Below are positions 34,236-44,369 of a stretch of 64,000 bases of DNA, piece after piece (positions within the stretch are counted from its first letter, which is position 1; each line of letters opens with the position of its first letter). A program made the position numbers and the translations under genes. Below the pieces are notes generated by a model. That model was not told the origin of the DNA and did no database searches. It was given only the letters and a program-made list of their open reading frames with translations. This stretch comes from Brumimicrobium oceani (lineage in GTDB: Bacteria > Bacteroidota > Bacteroidia > Flavobacteriales_D > Crocinitomicaceae), in assembly GCF_003143775.1 (NCBI RefSeq), contig NZ_QFRJ01000002.1, positions 268,501-332,500 of the forward strand, given 5' to 3'.

Positions 34236-36623
34236 CTATTGAGCAATTTTCAAGAGTTTTCTCCTAATTATTTCCGATTCATAGATTATGTTTAAAAAAT
34301 AAACACCGCTTTTTAAATGTGACAAATCAATGTGAGTAGAAGTCAACTTTCCTTCCGAAACGATGCTTCCCTTCATATCAACGAGCTTATATTCTCCTTC
34401 GTAACTTTCGGCATATATATTGATGAATTCACTGAAGGGATTAGGAAAAACACTTACTTTTTCCTCCTCAGAAATACTCTCTCCTGTTCTTTTAAAATTC
34501 GCTTTAAGGTAATTCACATCGTCTATTTTCACGCTCAATTCTTTCGATGTACTATTTACCTTTCCAGACCAGTGTGTAAATTCAAAACCCGCTTTAGCTT
34601 CTGCCTTCAATAGCACTGGAACCTCGGAATAATAAATCCCCTTCCAAGGATAAACAGCATTTTGGTTTACCCCTGCTAAATCTTCATTTAACTTCAAGGT
34701 GTTTACATGAATGATTCCCCCATTGTTGTCGGAAACATCTAAAATAATCTCTTTTTCTGTGCCCAAACTATACTCATCATTCAAATGAGTACGTACCCAA
34801 GAAGCTCTATTTTCTATGTATTCATAAATCACTTCAACATGTTGTTCCCACTTGTTCAATGAATAAACCGGCCAATAATACAACAGATATTTATTCTGTG
34901 GATTCCAACGCTGCGCACTTTCACTGATTTCTGGTCTAATTACATTGGTCATTTCCTCCAATCGCTTTTGTAAAACATCTGTTTTATAAGTTGAATTCAA
35001 AACATCACAATACCTATTTATAAATCGATGCTTAAAAGTTGAATTTTTCATGGAGTAAACAAACGGTAGGATGAGTCGGTCGATTGCTTCATGACCAGAT
35101 GCTTCCCTAAACTGTTCAAAATCATTTGAGGTATAATCTGCGTGATGTGGAGCTATTCCCAAAGAAGCGTCCAAGTCCTTCACCAAAAATCTCCATCTGC
35201 CATCGTTACCAAATTCAGCCAAGCTATCAAAATCGACTCGCTTTCTAAACAATTCATGGTTATTATGGGGCCAATCCCAATTTCCCATAAATGTCTCAAC
35301 GATGTAAAAATCAATTAAGTTATCTAAATCTACCCTTTCAGCTAATGCTTTGAGTAAGTTATCATCAGTAAAATCATTGGCCAACATGAATTGATAGAGC
35401 TGTTCAAGAGCAATGGTATTCCCCTCTTTTGCTTCATTTATTTTGATGTAATCCAAACTGTCTTCATGAATTCCGAAATGTTGATTAAAATACTTTTTGT
35501 CGAAGCGTTCCCTTAAGTTATAGAGTCCGTGATATTCTCCATTTATAAATACTATTGTGGGTTGGTATGCTTGAGCGATAACATTTAAATCTTCCGAAAC
35601 ATCTCCCACAAAAGCATCTCTCACGGAAGAAGCTTCGGTATCATTTCCGGCATTTCTCAAAATCAACCTCTTGAACTCATCTTCCTCTGAGTCTTCGAAA
35701 AAAGGATACTCGAATTTTTTTGGACCATATCCATTTTTGGCATACAACCTTAAACTCCGGTTTGGATAATACCTGCTTGTGTTTCCATTAATTCTTATTC
35801 CAGCCCCGTGGTTTAGCACCTCATTTCCTTCTACCCAATAGGAAAAATTAATTTTCAACTCTGTGTTGATCCCTTTACGCCTAAAGTTTCCTGGTGCACT
35901 AAAAATACTTTGGTAATTATCCAGGGCGATTTGTGGGTTTAGCATTCGCCAGTTATCAAAATCTATTCCAGGCACATTTATTCCTGTGACAAAACCAAAA
36001 AACTGATCAGGTTCAATGGCCAAACAAACCATTGGGATTGAGTATTTACGCTCTTCACCTATAAAATAGTTTTTTGTTAGCTCATCACTATAAATTCCGT
36101 CTCTATACGCCACAACGCGCAAACATACTCCCTTATAAACAGGTGTTTCTAGCGCTTTTGACTGAGCATAATAAGTATCATTGGTCAAATAACTTGTGGA
36201 AATATCGGCTATCTTATCTGAATCATTGCTTATATCTTTAATAGAAATGGGACCAACATATTCCTTTGTCCAAAGGGTATCATTGATCAGTTGGCCCTCA
36301 TTATCGCTAGGATTGACCTTATAATTTAATTTATACTTCCACTCTTTTCCAGACAAATGCTCAATTTTTGGTACAGAACCATCAAGAGTGTATAGAATAA
36401 TGTCATTTGGGTTTTCTGCTGCTATACTCAAACTAAATTCTTCGGAATAAAAACCAGAAGAATGAGACAAAGTAGGTGCTTGAACAAGTTGGGCATAAAG
36501 ACTTAAATCGAGGCCAAACAATAGAACCAAAATACCGAAAATCTGTGCACTAAAGTTTCGGTTGATTGGCAAAGTCCATGACCACTTTCTAATAGTATTA
36601 AAAAATTCAGTAATGTTCGTCAT
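34236..36623 (-). CDS. CotH-kinase-like T9SS-secreted protein
   Basis: Extracellular protein of 795 residues. After an N-terminal hydrophobic segment ending LDLSLYAQ come a chitobiase-C-like beta domain (APTLSHSSGFYSEEFSLSI...ILYTLDGSVP), then the CotH kinase-like domain, about residues 230-560: RKGINTELKINF, GNTSRYYPNRSLRLYAK, LILRNAGNDTEASSVRDAF, EYHGLYNLRERFD and RWRFLVKDLDASLG, the last holding the metal-binding Asp. A divergent InlB-type repeat (FEFTHWSGKV...LKANFKR) and the T9SS type A signal VFPNPFSEFINIYAE...LKSGVYFLNII follow. Single gene. Substrate of bacterial surface CotH proteins is not established. Confidence 0.87.
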   Translation of the reverse strand: MTNITEFFNTIRKWSWTLPINRNFSAQIFGILVLLFGLDLSLYAQLVQAPTLSHSSGFYSEEFSLSIAAENPNDIILYTLDGSVPKIEHLSGKEWKYKLNYKVNPSDNEGQLINDTLWTKEYVGPISIKDISNDSDKIADISTSYLTNDTYYAQSKALETPVYKGVCLRVVAYRDGIYSDELTKNYFIGEERKYSIPMVCLAIEPDQFFGFVTGINVPGIDFDNWRMLNPQIALDNYQSIFSAPGNFRRKGINTELKINFSYWVEGNEVLNHGAGIRINGNTSRYYPNRSLRLYAKNGYGPKKFEYPFFEDSEEDEFKRLILRNAGNDTEASSVRDAFVGDVSEDLNVIAQAYQPTIVFINGEYHGLYNLRERFDKKYFNQHFGIHEDSLDYIKINEAKEGNTIALEQLYQFMLANDFTDDNLLKALAERVDLDNLIDFYIVETFMGNWDWPHNNHELFRKRVDFDSLAEFGNDGRWRFLVKDLDASLGIAPHHADYTSNDFEQFREASGHEAIDRLILPFVYSMKNSTFKHRFINRYCDVLNSTYKTDVLQKRLEEMTNVIRPEISESAQRWNPQNKYLLYYWPVYSLNKWEQHVEVIYEYIENRASWVRTHLNDEYSLGTEKEIILDVSDNNGGIIHVNTLKLNEDLAGVNQNAVYPWKGIYYSEVPVLLKAEAKAGFEFTHWSGKVNSTSKELSVKIDDVNYLKANFKRTGESISEEEKVSVFPNPFSEFINIYAESYEGEYKLVDMKGSIVSEGKLTSTHIDLSHLKSGVYFLNIIYESEIIRRKLLKIAQ

Positions 36624-37095
36624 ATTTCATTTTTCCTGATCCTTCATATCAATCAAAATAGGATCATATTGTAGGTTTCCAAGAACCTATGATTAAAAAT
36701 ATAGAATTAATATCAAAAAGAATGCTTTATCTCAGAAAATTCTATGCTTAAACTCTGTTTTACACTTTGTAAAAAATCAATACAAAGGTAGTATTTATTT
36801 GGAAGGCTATACTGCTCGCCTAATTGACCTCATCCCCTTCGTCTAAGCAATAGTTTTTTTCAAAACTGACGTACGCTTAATTTTTTTTAATATTCTTAAT
36901 CCCCCACTAAAGCTATTTCATTTGTTAGCGCTTTATACCAACTCTTGTGGAAAACGATATTCAGAATTACTCATAAAAACAGCATGAAATTGGCACCCTC
37001 GTTTTTCAGTCATGAATAGCCATAAATATTAATTCAAAAATTATTATCTTGGTGGAAAATTTGAAAATAGAGTGCTAACTCAAAAAATAAACAAG
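36624..37095. other. Divergent intergenic region between the CotH-like gene and the metal-binding lipoprotein
   Basis: 472 bp, AT-rich, no open frame or repeat of note. It must contain both promoters, but neither a TAnnTTTG with matched -33 nor another signal was clear. Confidence 0.45.
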
Positions 37096-37308
37096 ATGAA
37101 AAAAGCAAAAATTTTAATGGCTACTGGAATGTTTTTCCTGGCGGGAATGATGTTTACTGCATGTGGTTCTGAGGGAACTGAAACACAAGAACAAACAGCT
37201 GAAAAAGCAGTTTACCAATGCCCAATGGACTGTGAAGATGGAAAAACGTATGAAGAAGAAGGGCAATGTCCTCTTTGCGAAATGGACCTTCAGGTGATTG
37301 ATGCATAA
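37096..37308 (+). CDS. Small lipoprotein with heavy-metal-binding domain
   Basis: 70 residues from ATG 37096 (the frame opens at 37072, but MKKAKILMATGMFFLAGMMFTAC is a standard lipoprotein signal). The mature part holds YQCPMDCEDGKTYEEEGQCPLCEMDL, a version of the YHS-related heavy-metal-binding domain usually written as CPMHP...GKCPKCGMDL and found in copper efflux proteins (CusB, CopA). Four cysteines and two methionines are placed to bind Cu or Ag. Alone on the plus strand; no copper efflux genes nearby. Copper scavenging in the periplasm is inference. Confidence 0.8.
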   Translation: MKKAKILMATGMFFLAGMMFTACGSEGTETQEQTAEKAVYQCPMDCEDGKTYEEEGQCPLCEMDLQVIDA

Positions 37309-37383
37309 CAAGAGTTAAGGCAGAGATTGCATTAGCGCTATTAGTAAGGGCGATTTGTGTAAGGGCGATTATGAAAATCGCCC

Positions 37384-39309
37384 CTACAACAAATCAACAC
37401 TCTGAATTTCAATTTTTCTTTCACTGGCTGCAGCCCTAGAATAAACCGAATTCTTTTTATCATTGGGATTATCACTCACTATCTTGTCTGATTGAGAATC
37501 TCCAAATGGAATTTGAACAATACTTAATAAACCTCCATTTTCCGCGTTTCCACTTAAATAAGGAACAAAAAATCCATTTTCATAGCTACTTAAATAATTC
37601 ACCATGGAAGCTATTCTTCTTTTAGTAAGCTTCACGTTATAATCAGATTTCGCCAATGGACTGGCAAAGCCTTTTACGGTCAATTCAATTTTTCTTCCTT
37701 TTTCTAATTCATCTTTCAGTAAATCCATGAATTGATTCAAATCTTGGACACCTTGTTTTACATATTCAGTGAAAAAATCTTCAATATCATCTTTTGCATC
37801 TTCACTCTTTTCGCCTTTCAATCCTTTAGAATATTCATTTTTATAGTTGTCTATCCTTGAAATATAATCGTAATAACTATCAATATAATTTACATTCGAA
37901 ACCGTATCTGTTGATCGGGGATTAGGCATGTCATTATGAAAATACAAGGTCACAGGAAGTCTTTTATTCAATTCTTCAAAGCTTTCTTCAATGGTTGGCG
38001 GTAAGGCAATTAATGGTTTTCTGACACTGTAAATATCACTGCAACAAGTTGGATTCTTGCTGTAGTTACTCCCCAACCTATTGGAACTAAAGAATGCGGA
38101 ATCTCCTTTAGACGTTTCGAAATAATACAGATCATTGGCTGGTGAATTAATGGGCTCCATCAGGTTTTCAGGTTCCGAAAAAGCGGTATTGTAAGTCGAT
38201 TTGAAAACATCATAGCCGCCAAAACCATTATACCAAGAGCTACTGAAGTAAAGCGTTTGGTTTTCTGCGTCCCAAAAGGGAGATAGCTCATTGTCTACCG
38301 TGTTTAAAGTGCGAATATTGATTGGTTTTTCATATTGATTTCCATCTTTTATAAAACTATACCAAAGGTCCATTCCTCCTCTGCCTCCTTCTCTGTCGGA
38401 AACAAAGAACAAAACTTCACTTCCAATCCATTCTCCTATAAACGGCATTGTGGTATTTGCATTTTCTGAATTGATGATCCTACCTAAAGTATCGATATCT
38501 ACAAAACTTTCTCCATCAACATAAGCCACTAAAATCTTGCATTTGTAATTTTGTCCATCATCTCCACAGTAACTGAAGTAAAAGCGACTCCCGTCTAAAC
38601 TGTAAGTTCCATTTCCTGTATGAATATTATCAAATGCCAATTCCTCAATCTGATTTGCGTTTAGATATTCGCCATTTTCCATTGCAGAACGGTACAGATG
38701 TGTACTGTATGTTGTGTCATAAACTTCTTCGTTCGTACTTATTGAATCCGCTCGAAGAGAAGAAAAAATCAATTGATTCTTGTGAATTCTGTGTCCAAAC
38801 TCAGCATTGGGTGTATTAATGTGCTTTGGCAAGGCTTCAAAAATGTAATTTGCAGTATCACCCTCATTGGACTTTGCCCAAACACAGGATTGAACTTCTG
38901 CCCGACTTTTCATGTACAAATATCCCCTTCTGTCTTGACGGTATTTCTTTTTTCCTAACTTAAAAAGTTCTAAAGCCTGATCATAGTCTCCGGTTTGTTT
39001 AGTCATTAATCCATATTGCAATAAACTCGAAGGAAATAATTGTGCTTTCTCTCTGCCATACACTTTTCCGTAATAGAAAGCCGCTTTTCGATAGTCTTTA
39101 TATGCCCTCAATGTTTCGGCATATCCCCACAAAATATCGATGGTATTGGAATCAATTTTCATGGCTTTTTCATAATACTGCAATGCGTAGACATAATCTC
39201 CTTCATCATACTTTTCTTGAGCGAAATCAAGGTATTTTTTTAATTCTTGCTGCCCAGAAGAAGCGAAACTCAAAAACAGCAATAGGACTATTAAATAAAA
39301 TCTGGACAT
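37384..39309 (-). CDS. PorE-like TPR / PD40 / OmpA-domain outer-membrane-associated protein
   Basis: Third gene of an adhesin-SprF-OmpA unit. 641 residues: signal peptide (ends FASSGQ), TPR repeats at about 22-130 (YDEGDYVYALQYYEKAMKIDSN, YRKAAFYYGKVY), a WD40-like PD40 propeller at about 160-420 (FGHRIHKNQLIFSSLR, DGSRFYFSYCGD, NELSPFWDAENQTLYFSSSW) and a C-terminal OmpA-type peptidoglycan-binding domain (ELTVKGFASPLAKSDYNVKLTKRRIASMVNYL). This order matches PorE-family proteins that tether the T9SS outer-membrane complex to the wall. Its start overlaps the end of the SprF gene by 19 bases. Confidence 0.87.
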   Translation of the reverse strand: MSRFYLIVLLLFLSFASSGQQELKKYLDFAQEKYDEGDYVYALQYYEKAMKIDSNTIDILWGYAETLRAYKDYRKAAFYYGKVYGREKAQLFPSSLLQYGLMTKQTGDYDQALELFKLGKKKYRQDRRGYLYMKSRAEVQSCVWAKSNEGDTANYIFEALPKHINTPNAEFGHRIHKNQLIFSSLRADSISTNEEVYDTTYSTHLYRSAMENGEYLNANQIEELAFDNIHTGNGTYSLDGSRFYFSYCGDDGQNYKCKILVAYVDGESFVDIDTLGRIINSENANTTMPFIGEWIGSEVLFFVSDREGGRGGMDLWYSFIKDGNQYEKPINIRTLNTVDNELSPFWDAENQTLYFSSSWYNGFGGYDVFKSTYNTAFSEPENLMEPINSPANDLYYFETSKGDSAFFSSNRLGSNYSKNPTCCSDIYSVRKPLIALPPTIEESFEELNKRLPVTLYFHNDMPNPRSTDTVSNVNYIDSYYDYISRIDNYKNEYSKGLKGEKSEDAKDDIEDFFTEYVKQGVQDLNQFMDLLKDELEKGRKIELTVKGFASPLAKSDYNVKLTKRRIASMVNYLSSYENGFFVPYLSGNAENGGLLSIVQIPFGDSQSDKIVSDNPNDKKNSVYSRAAASERKIEIQSVDLL

Positions 39310-40289
39310 ACTCTATGTTTTATGGTCTTTGGCTTGAATCTTTTAATGACATAACGGAAACTAAGTTCTAATCCTCCCCTATTTCTGCTGGCAGGAGATA
39401 AACCCGAAGTATTGATGTCGTAGGAAATTCCCGCCCAATAATTTTGATACTCCATTCCGGCAGAGATATAAAAAGCGTCGCTACTTCTCATATATATTCC
39501 TGCCATGAAAGATTTGTAACTCCCCAAACGGTCTTCTAACACATAGCGTGCTTGTGAACCTAAGATGAATTCTCTGTACTTCCCTTGTAAATTCATTTGA
39601 ATGCTGGGTAAAATATCCCAATCGAGGGCTATTTTGTATTCTGCTTGCGTGTAGAAATTAAAGCGAATGTCTCTTTTTACCTTATCACTAAAAAAACCTT
39701 GGTTTGGTCTGTTGATATTAAAAAGTCCTAGTCCTGCAATTATTCTTTGCCGTTTTCCTTTTTGAAATTCATAAGCTGCTCCAACTCCCCAAGTAAAATT
39801 CGATTTTCTCTGAGACTGAAAAATTTCATTGCTAGACAGCGTTTCATCGAATTTATAACCATTCCACTGATTATCGAAAGTTAATTCGGAAGCGTCAAAG
39901 GATCGAAAATTGATTCCAAATTGAACAGCCGGGCGCAGAAGGTGAACTGAATCTGGAGTTAGTTTATAGGTATACGAAACGGAAGGTTGAAATTCTATGG
40001 TACGAAAATTACCATCTCCCGCAACATCGTTAGTTAGGAATCCACCCACATTAAAATCCTTGTAAATTTGTTTGACCTCCCCTGAAATCGATAAGGTTTG
40101 AAAGGGAGCTGTTACGCTCCGCCATTGGTCTCGGTAATTGGCGTGTATTCTATAATCGCCATCAAAACGCCCCACGTTCGCCGGATTTTGAAACACAGGG
40201 TTATGGTCAAATTGAGAAAAGTGAATGTCTTGCGATTGAACAAAATTCGACCACAACAAGAAAATCAATATGTATTTAATCGCTTTCAA
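39291..40289 (-). CDS. PorP/SprF family T9SS outer-membrane protein
   Basis: A 332-residue beta-barrel of the PorP/SprF family, which in Flavobacterium is needed for secretion of the type-B-signal adhesin encoded next to it. Seen: signal peptide ending NFVQS, then QDIHFSQFDHNPVFQNPANVGRFDGDYRIHANYRDQWRSVTAPF, the family's strongest signature, and a C-terminal aromatic GGLELSFRYVIKRF. The start codon is TTG at 40289, lying directly after the adhesin TAA (TAATTG), with no in-frame ATG near; translation coupled to the adhesin is likely. Confidence 0.92.
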   Translation of the reverse strand: MKAIKYILIFLLWSNFVQSQDIHFSQFDHNPVFQNPANVGRFDGDYRIHANYRDQWRSVTAPFQTLSISGEVKQIYKDFNVGGFLTNDVAGDGNFRTIEFQPSVSYTYKLTPDSVHLLRPAVQFGINFRSFDASELTFDNQWNGYKFDETLSSNEIFQSQRKSNFTWGVGAAYEFQKGKRQRIIAGLGLFNINRPNQGFFSDKVKRDIRFNFYTQAEYKIALDWDILPSIQMNLQGKYREFILGSQARYVLEDRLGSYKSFMAGIYMRSSDAFYISAGMEYQNYWAGISYDINTSGLSPASRNRGGLELSFRYVIKRFKPKTIKHRVCPDFI

Positions 40290-43200
40290 TTATCGAATCA
40301 ATGTTATATTTCCTTTAATCAAGAATTCTTGTCCATCTATGCAATACCCTTCTAAATAGTAATCATAAACATCAGGATCAAGAAGCTTTCCTCTAAACGT
40401 TCCATCCCAGCCCTCATGCATTGATGTGGATTCATAAACCATTTCTCCCCATCGATTATAAATTTTGAAAGTGACTTCCTCTACAATTAAACTGCGAATA
40501 TAGAGTACATCATTTTCGCCATCTCCATTGGGTGAAAAAGCATTGGGAACAAAAACAAATGGTTCATCACAAAGATAAGGAAAGGACTTTATGGTTACCG
40601 ATGTGCTTTTGCTACAAATCCCATCAGAAACGGAGAGCTTGTAAGTGATGTCATCATAAATTGTAGCATTTGTTTCTTGTTGATTGGGTTCAGTTAAATT
40701 ATCTGTGGGACTCCAAGAGTAAGAAAAACCGTCTGGCTCAGCAGATAAAACTACTTCCGTTCCCACTGGTACAAAATCTTCTGAGGAATTCGCTAGAACC
40801 GTGGATGGATCAATATCACTCACCAAAACAAGTATGGAATCGAATAAAACACAAGCGTTATTGGCAGTTGCAGTAACATAAACATATTGCGAAACATTGG
40901 GTTGAACAGTCACCTCGCTTGTTCCATCCCCTGAAACAATAATAGAGTTGGGTTCCCAATCAAAGTCCACAAAAGTGAGGTCTGGATTATTACTTGTGGC
41001 AGAAATAATCGTCTCCTCCCCAAAACACAAAGTTGTATCGCCTGTTAAGCTCAAACTGGCACTGGTAAATGAAAACTGAACACTATCAATAGCACTACAC
41101 ACGCCATTTGAGGCCTCAATGTAATACCATCCATCGACGGGGTTGTTAATCTGTAAAACCGAATCGGCAGTTGAATTATTTAAAGTATCGGAGAACTGAG
41201 CGTTGGAGGACCACACAAAAGAATTTGCTGTCCCATTTGCATCAGCGGTGAGCAGTATTGTGTCGGGTTCACACAAGCTTATATCTGATAAAGCTTCCAA
41301 GTCAATAGCTGGCAAAACCTCAATGGTCACAAAAGCTGTATCCGTTATTAAACAAGTGGAGTCGGTAACCATCAACACAACGTTATAAGTTCCTGGTTGG
41401 TCGTATAAGACTGTAGGGTTAAGTGTTGTAGAGTCAACCGTTCCATCACCAAAATCCCATAAATAGCGGTCTGAGGAAGAAGATGAATTGGAGAAAGTGA
41501 CCTGAAAAGGAGCACATCCAAGTGTAGAATCTAAACTAAACTCCGCTTTGGGAATTAAATTGAAATCAAACTTAAATGTCAGTGCATTACAATTATTCGC
41601 TAAATTTTGATTGGACCAAGCATTTGGTGTGGTTGGAAAATCACTAAATCCACCACAACCCCCACAAACTCCTTGGTAAACGACACCGTTTTTATCGAAA
41701 CGACTCGTTCCTCCATCGACATGCTCTTTAGAAGACGGACTTCCCAAATACGAACCGTACAGTAAACTATTGAAATCTCTTTCAATCACAATTAAATAGA
41801 AATCAAATCCACTTGGAGGAGAGCTTTGAAATGCATTTGCTGTAATTGGCATATTTGAAATTGCGGGCGTTGCGGGAAAAACGCTTCCTCCCCATCCCGA
41901 AACATACATATTCCCGCAAATATCCACCAGAAAAGCTGAAGGAGAAATATCATAAGATGTACTTCCGCTTCCAAAAACTGTCGAACCTTCCAAAATGGTT
42001 AAGTTCGGATCGAGTTTGGCGATAAATTGACTCGAATTGGGATTTGAATAAACTGCGTTCGTAACGGGGAAAGCTCCACCATTACTTTGCCCCAGTACGA
42101 AAACATTGTCCAACCGATCTATTTCAACAAAAAATGTTTGATCGTAATTTGCAGTTCCTATGTATGTGGAATGAGTTAAAGTATAGCCATTAGGAGCAAG
42201 TTTTCCTATAAATCCATCCGCTTCTCCGCCAGCATAAGCACTTTGATAAACGCCGGCTGTTACATCTAAATCGGAAGAGGTTGTTCCTCCGGCAAAGACA
42301 ATATTATAACTTGAATCAATTTTGACAGAATAAATGGCGTCCGCCTCTGCTCCTCCAAAATAACTTGAAAAAAGCAGACTTGAAAAATCATTTTTCAATT
42401 TAAACACCACTCCATCTTGTTGTCCCCCCAAAGAAGTTTGGAAGGGATTGTTCAAGGGGAAATTTGCAGAGCGCGAACATGAGCCCACAATTATATTGTT
42501 TAAAGAATCCAGCATAATTTCACCTCGAAATTGATCACCATAATTGGTTGTTAAACTGTCATAAGCAAGAGGAGATGGATAATTGCCCGCAGAAATCATA
42601 TAATTCACCCCATCATTTTCACTGCCTCCCACATACGTTGAGCCCAATAAATTATGTCCATTTGTGCTAAATTTCGCTACATAAATATCAGTTCCTTGAA
42701 TTCCAAAATTAGTCCCATTCGAGCTTATGGCCAATGGGAAGCCTCCTCCATGATTGGACTGAAACCCATTCACAATTGGAAAATCTAAGGAAGATGTTGA
42801 ACCAAATACGTAGACATTATCATCTTTATCACAAATTAAAGAATGGGGCACATCTGTCCCTTGTGTATTGTCTCCACCACCATAAAAGGTTGCCCAAAGT
42901 AAATTGGTTCCATCTTCAGAATATTTGGCTATAAACGCATCGGTTGTAATTACACCCACACCCACCACTGTTAAATTCGAATTCACATCAAAAGCATTTG
43001 GATCTGGCATAGGATGAGAGTTTCCATAAATAGTACCCGCAGTAAATGCTGAACCGTCATGTCCATAAGTTGCTGTCATTCCGAAATTATCGGAAACTGC
43101 CCCGTTGTAAGTAGCGAAAACCAGAGTTGGATCTATAATCAAAGCCACTCTTTTATTGTAGTCACCTAGTTTAAAGGTCACTTTGTTTTCATTCAATTCA

Positions 43201-43859
43201 AACTGACAGGGTATTTCAACAATTTTACCATTTACAATTTGGTAAGCATAAGGTTTTTCTTCAATGATATTCCCCAGTTTTGTCCTCACAATTAAATTTC
43301 CTTCATTGTCAATTTCTAATTCATCTTGGAAAGTATATTTCAATTTTATCTGATCTGCCACAGCATTCGGTGCTACGATAAATTCATATTTGATTTGTTT
43401 TTCCTGTTCTATAAATCGTAAATCAATTCCAGAGTAGATTTCTTTTAAAGTGAATTCTTCAAACCCTCGGACCTCTGATGCCCATTTGGTTTTATCATTT
43501 CCCAAGAAATAATTATAATAGTGCTCTGTCGCTCCTTTCTTTTCAATGTTCTGAATTTCCAAAGCATCAACAAATTCCAACTCTACTAATTTCTCCTTGA
43601 ATCTAATGTCTTCTTTGAATTCTTTTTTTGAAAAATGTGCTTCTTGTAATTGAGAGTAATCCTGCAATTGAAATAGCACTCGCCCTTGCTCTACCCACAT
43701 ATTTCCGCCATTCACTTTGTTTTTGAAGAAAACATGGTCTTCCCATTGTCCTTTGTTTTCCACAAAAGCATGATGTACTGAATGAGCATGCGTGATTTCT
43801 TGTGCAGTTGAGGTGAATGCAAGCAAGCAAATATAAAGTAATAGTGAGATGCGATACAT
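40290..43859 (-). CDS. Large SBBP/PKD adhesin with gliding-motility-type (T9SS type B) C-terminal domain
   Basis: 1189 residues from ATG 43859; the frame extends to 43982, but only this start gives a signal peptide (MYRISLLLYICLLAFTSTAQ). After it come ENKGQWEDHVFFKN...LIIDPTLVFATYNG (DUF7948), SBBP-type beta-propeller repeats with internal GG-rich turns (YVGGSENDGVNY, YFGGAEADAIYSV), a PKD domain (RYLWDFGDGTVDSTTLNPTV), Ig-like modules, and the C-terminal PFVFVPNAFSPNGDGENDVLYI...FKIYNRWGEMVYESTS...WDGTFRGKLLDPDVYDYYLEGYC, the gliding-motility-associated type B signal. It heads an operon with SprF and a PorE-like protein, the known arrangement for SprB-like adhesins. Confidence 0.9.
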   Translation of the reverse strand: MYRISLLLYICLLAFTSTAQEITHAHSVHHAFVENKGQWEDHVFFKNKVNGGNMWVEQGRVLFQLQDYSQLQEAHFSKKEFKEDIRFKEKLVELEFVDALEIQNIEKKGATEHYYNYFLGNDKTKWASEVRGFEEFTLKEIYSGIDLRFIEQEKQIKYEFIVAPNAVADQIKLKYTFQDELEIDNEGNLIVRTKLGNIIEEKPYAYQIVNGKIVEIPCQFELNENKVTFKLGDYNKRVALIIDPTLVFATYNGAVSDNFGMTATYGHDGSAFTAGTIYGNSHPMPDPNAFDVNSNLTVVGVGVITTDAFIAKYSEDGTNLLWATFYGGGDNTQGTDVPHSLICDKDDNVYVFGSTSSLDFPIVNGFQSNHGGGFPLAISSNGTNFGIQGTDIYVAKFSTNGHNLLGSTYVGGSENDGVNYMISAGNYPSPLAYDSLTTNYGDQFRGEIMLDSLNNIIVGSCSRSANFPLNNPFQTSLGGQQDGVVFKLKNDFSSLLFSSYFGGAEADAIYSVKIDSSYNIVFAGGTTSSDLDVTAGVYQSAYAGGEADGFIGKLAPNGYTLTHSTYIGTANYDQTFFVEIDRLDNVFVLGQSNGGAFPVTNAVYSNPNSSQFIAKLDPNLTILEGSTVFGSGSTSYDISPSAFLVDICGNMYVSGWGGSVFPATPAISNMPITANAFQSSPPSGFDFYLIVIERDFNSLLYGSYLGSPSSKEHVDGGTSRFDKNGVVYQGVCGGCGGFSDFPTTPNAWSNQNLANNCNALTFKFDFNLIPKAEFSLDSTLGCAPFQVTFSNSSSSSDRYLWDFGDGTVDSTTLNPTVLYDQPGTYNVVLMVTDSTCLITDTAFVTIEVLPAIDLEALSDISLCEPDTILLTADANGTANSFVWSSNAQFSDTLNNSTADSVLQINNPVDGWYYIEASNGVCSAIDSVQFSFTSASLSLTGDTTLCFGEETIISATSNNPDLTFVDFDWEPNSIIVSGDGTSEVTVQPNVSQYVYVTATANNACVLFDSILVLVSDIDPSTVLANSSEDFVPVGTEVVLSAEPDGFSYSWSPTDNLTEPNQQETNATIYDDITYKLSVSDGICSKSTSVTIKSFPYLCDEPFVFVPNAFSPNGDGENDVLYIRSLIVEEVTFKIYNRWGEMVYESTSMHEGWDGTFRGKLLDPDVYDYYLEGYCIDGQEFLIKGNITLIR

Positions 43860-44369
43860 AAGGCTAATGTAGTAAATTGTTTTTACAATTGCGTAAGAGA
43901 AGGAAAGATAGTGACGGATTTCCACCTTTGATGAAAGCAGATTTAAGTGGGTTTCTTGAGCAATAGCCTTATAAATTCGCACATGCCTTTATCGCAGTTT
44001 AAACCAATACTTCTTTTGAAGGAAGTGATAAAGGAAGGGTATGCTCATGTAAAAATGAATAACTATCTTCATTCTTTACACAATTTTAGTAGTGCTCTCA
44101 CTTAATTCCACCCTAGGAGAAAAGACAAAAAAGCTTTGGTTTTAAATAATAGAAGTGATAAAGCATTTAAATCGTTCCAGCTATGTTACTTGTCAGTTAT
44201 GAATCCACCCTAATACTGACAGTTTTAGGACAAGCTGTCAGTAAAAAAAAGTGCAGAACGCTCAAAACGTGTCAAAATGATTGAATATTCGAATAAATTT
44301 CCAGTGGCACAAGAATTGAGAAAGGACAAGCGAGTTAGAATTTAAAAATTAGAATAAACAAAAATTGAT
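43860..44369. promoter_or_regulatory. Divergent region upstream of dnaK with an ACTGACAG inverted repeat
   Basis: At 44215-44242 ACTGACAG is followed after 12 bases by CTGTCAGT; another TGTCAGT is at 44191-44197. The repeat lies 128 bp before the dnaK ATG and could be a regulatory site for heat-shock expression; that is inference from position. No open frame in the 510 bp. Confidence 0.45.
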
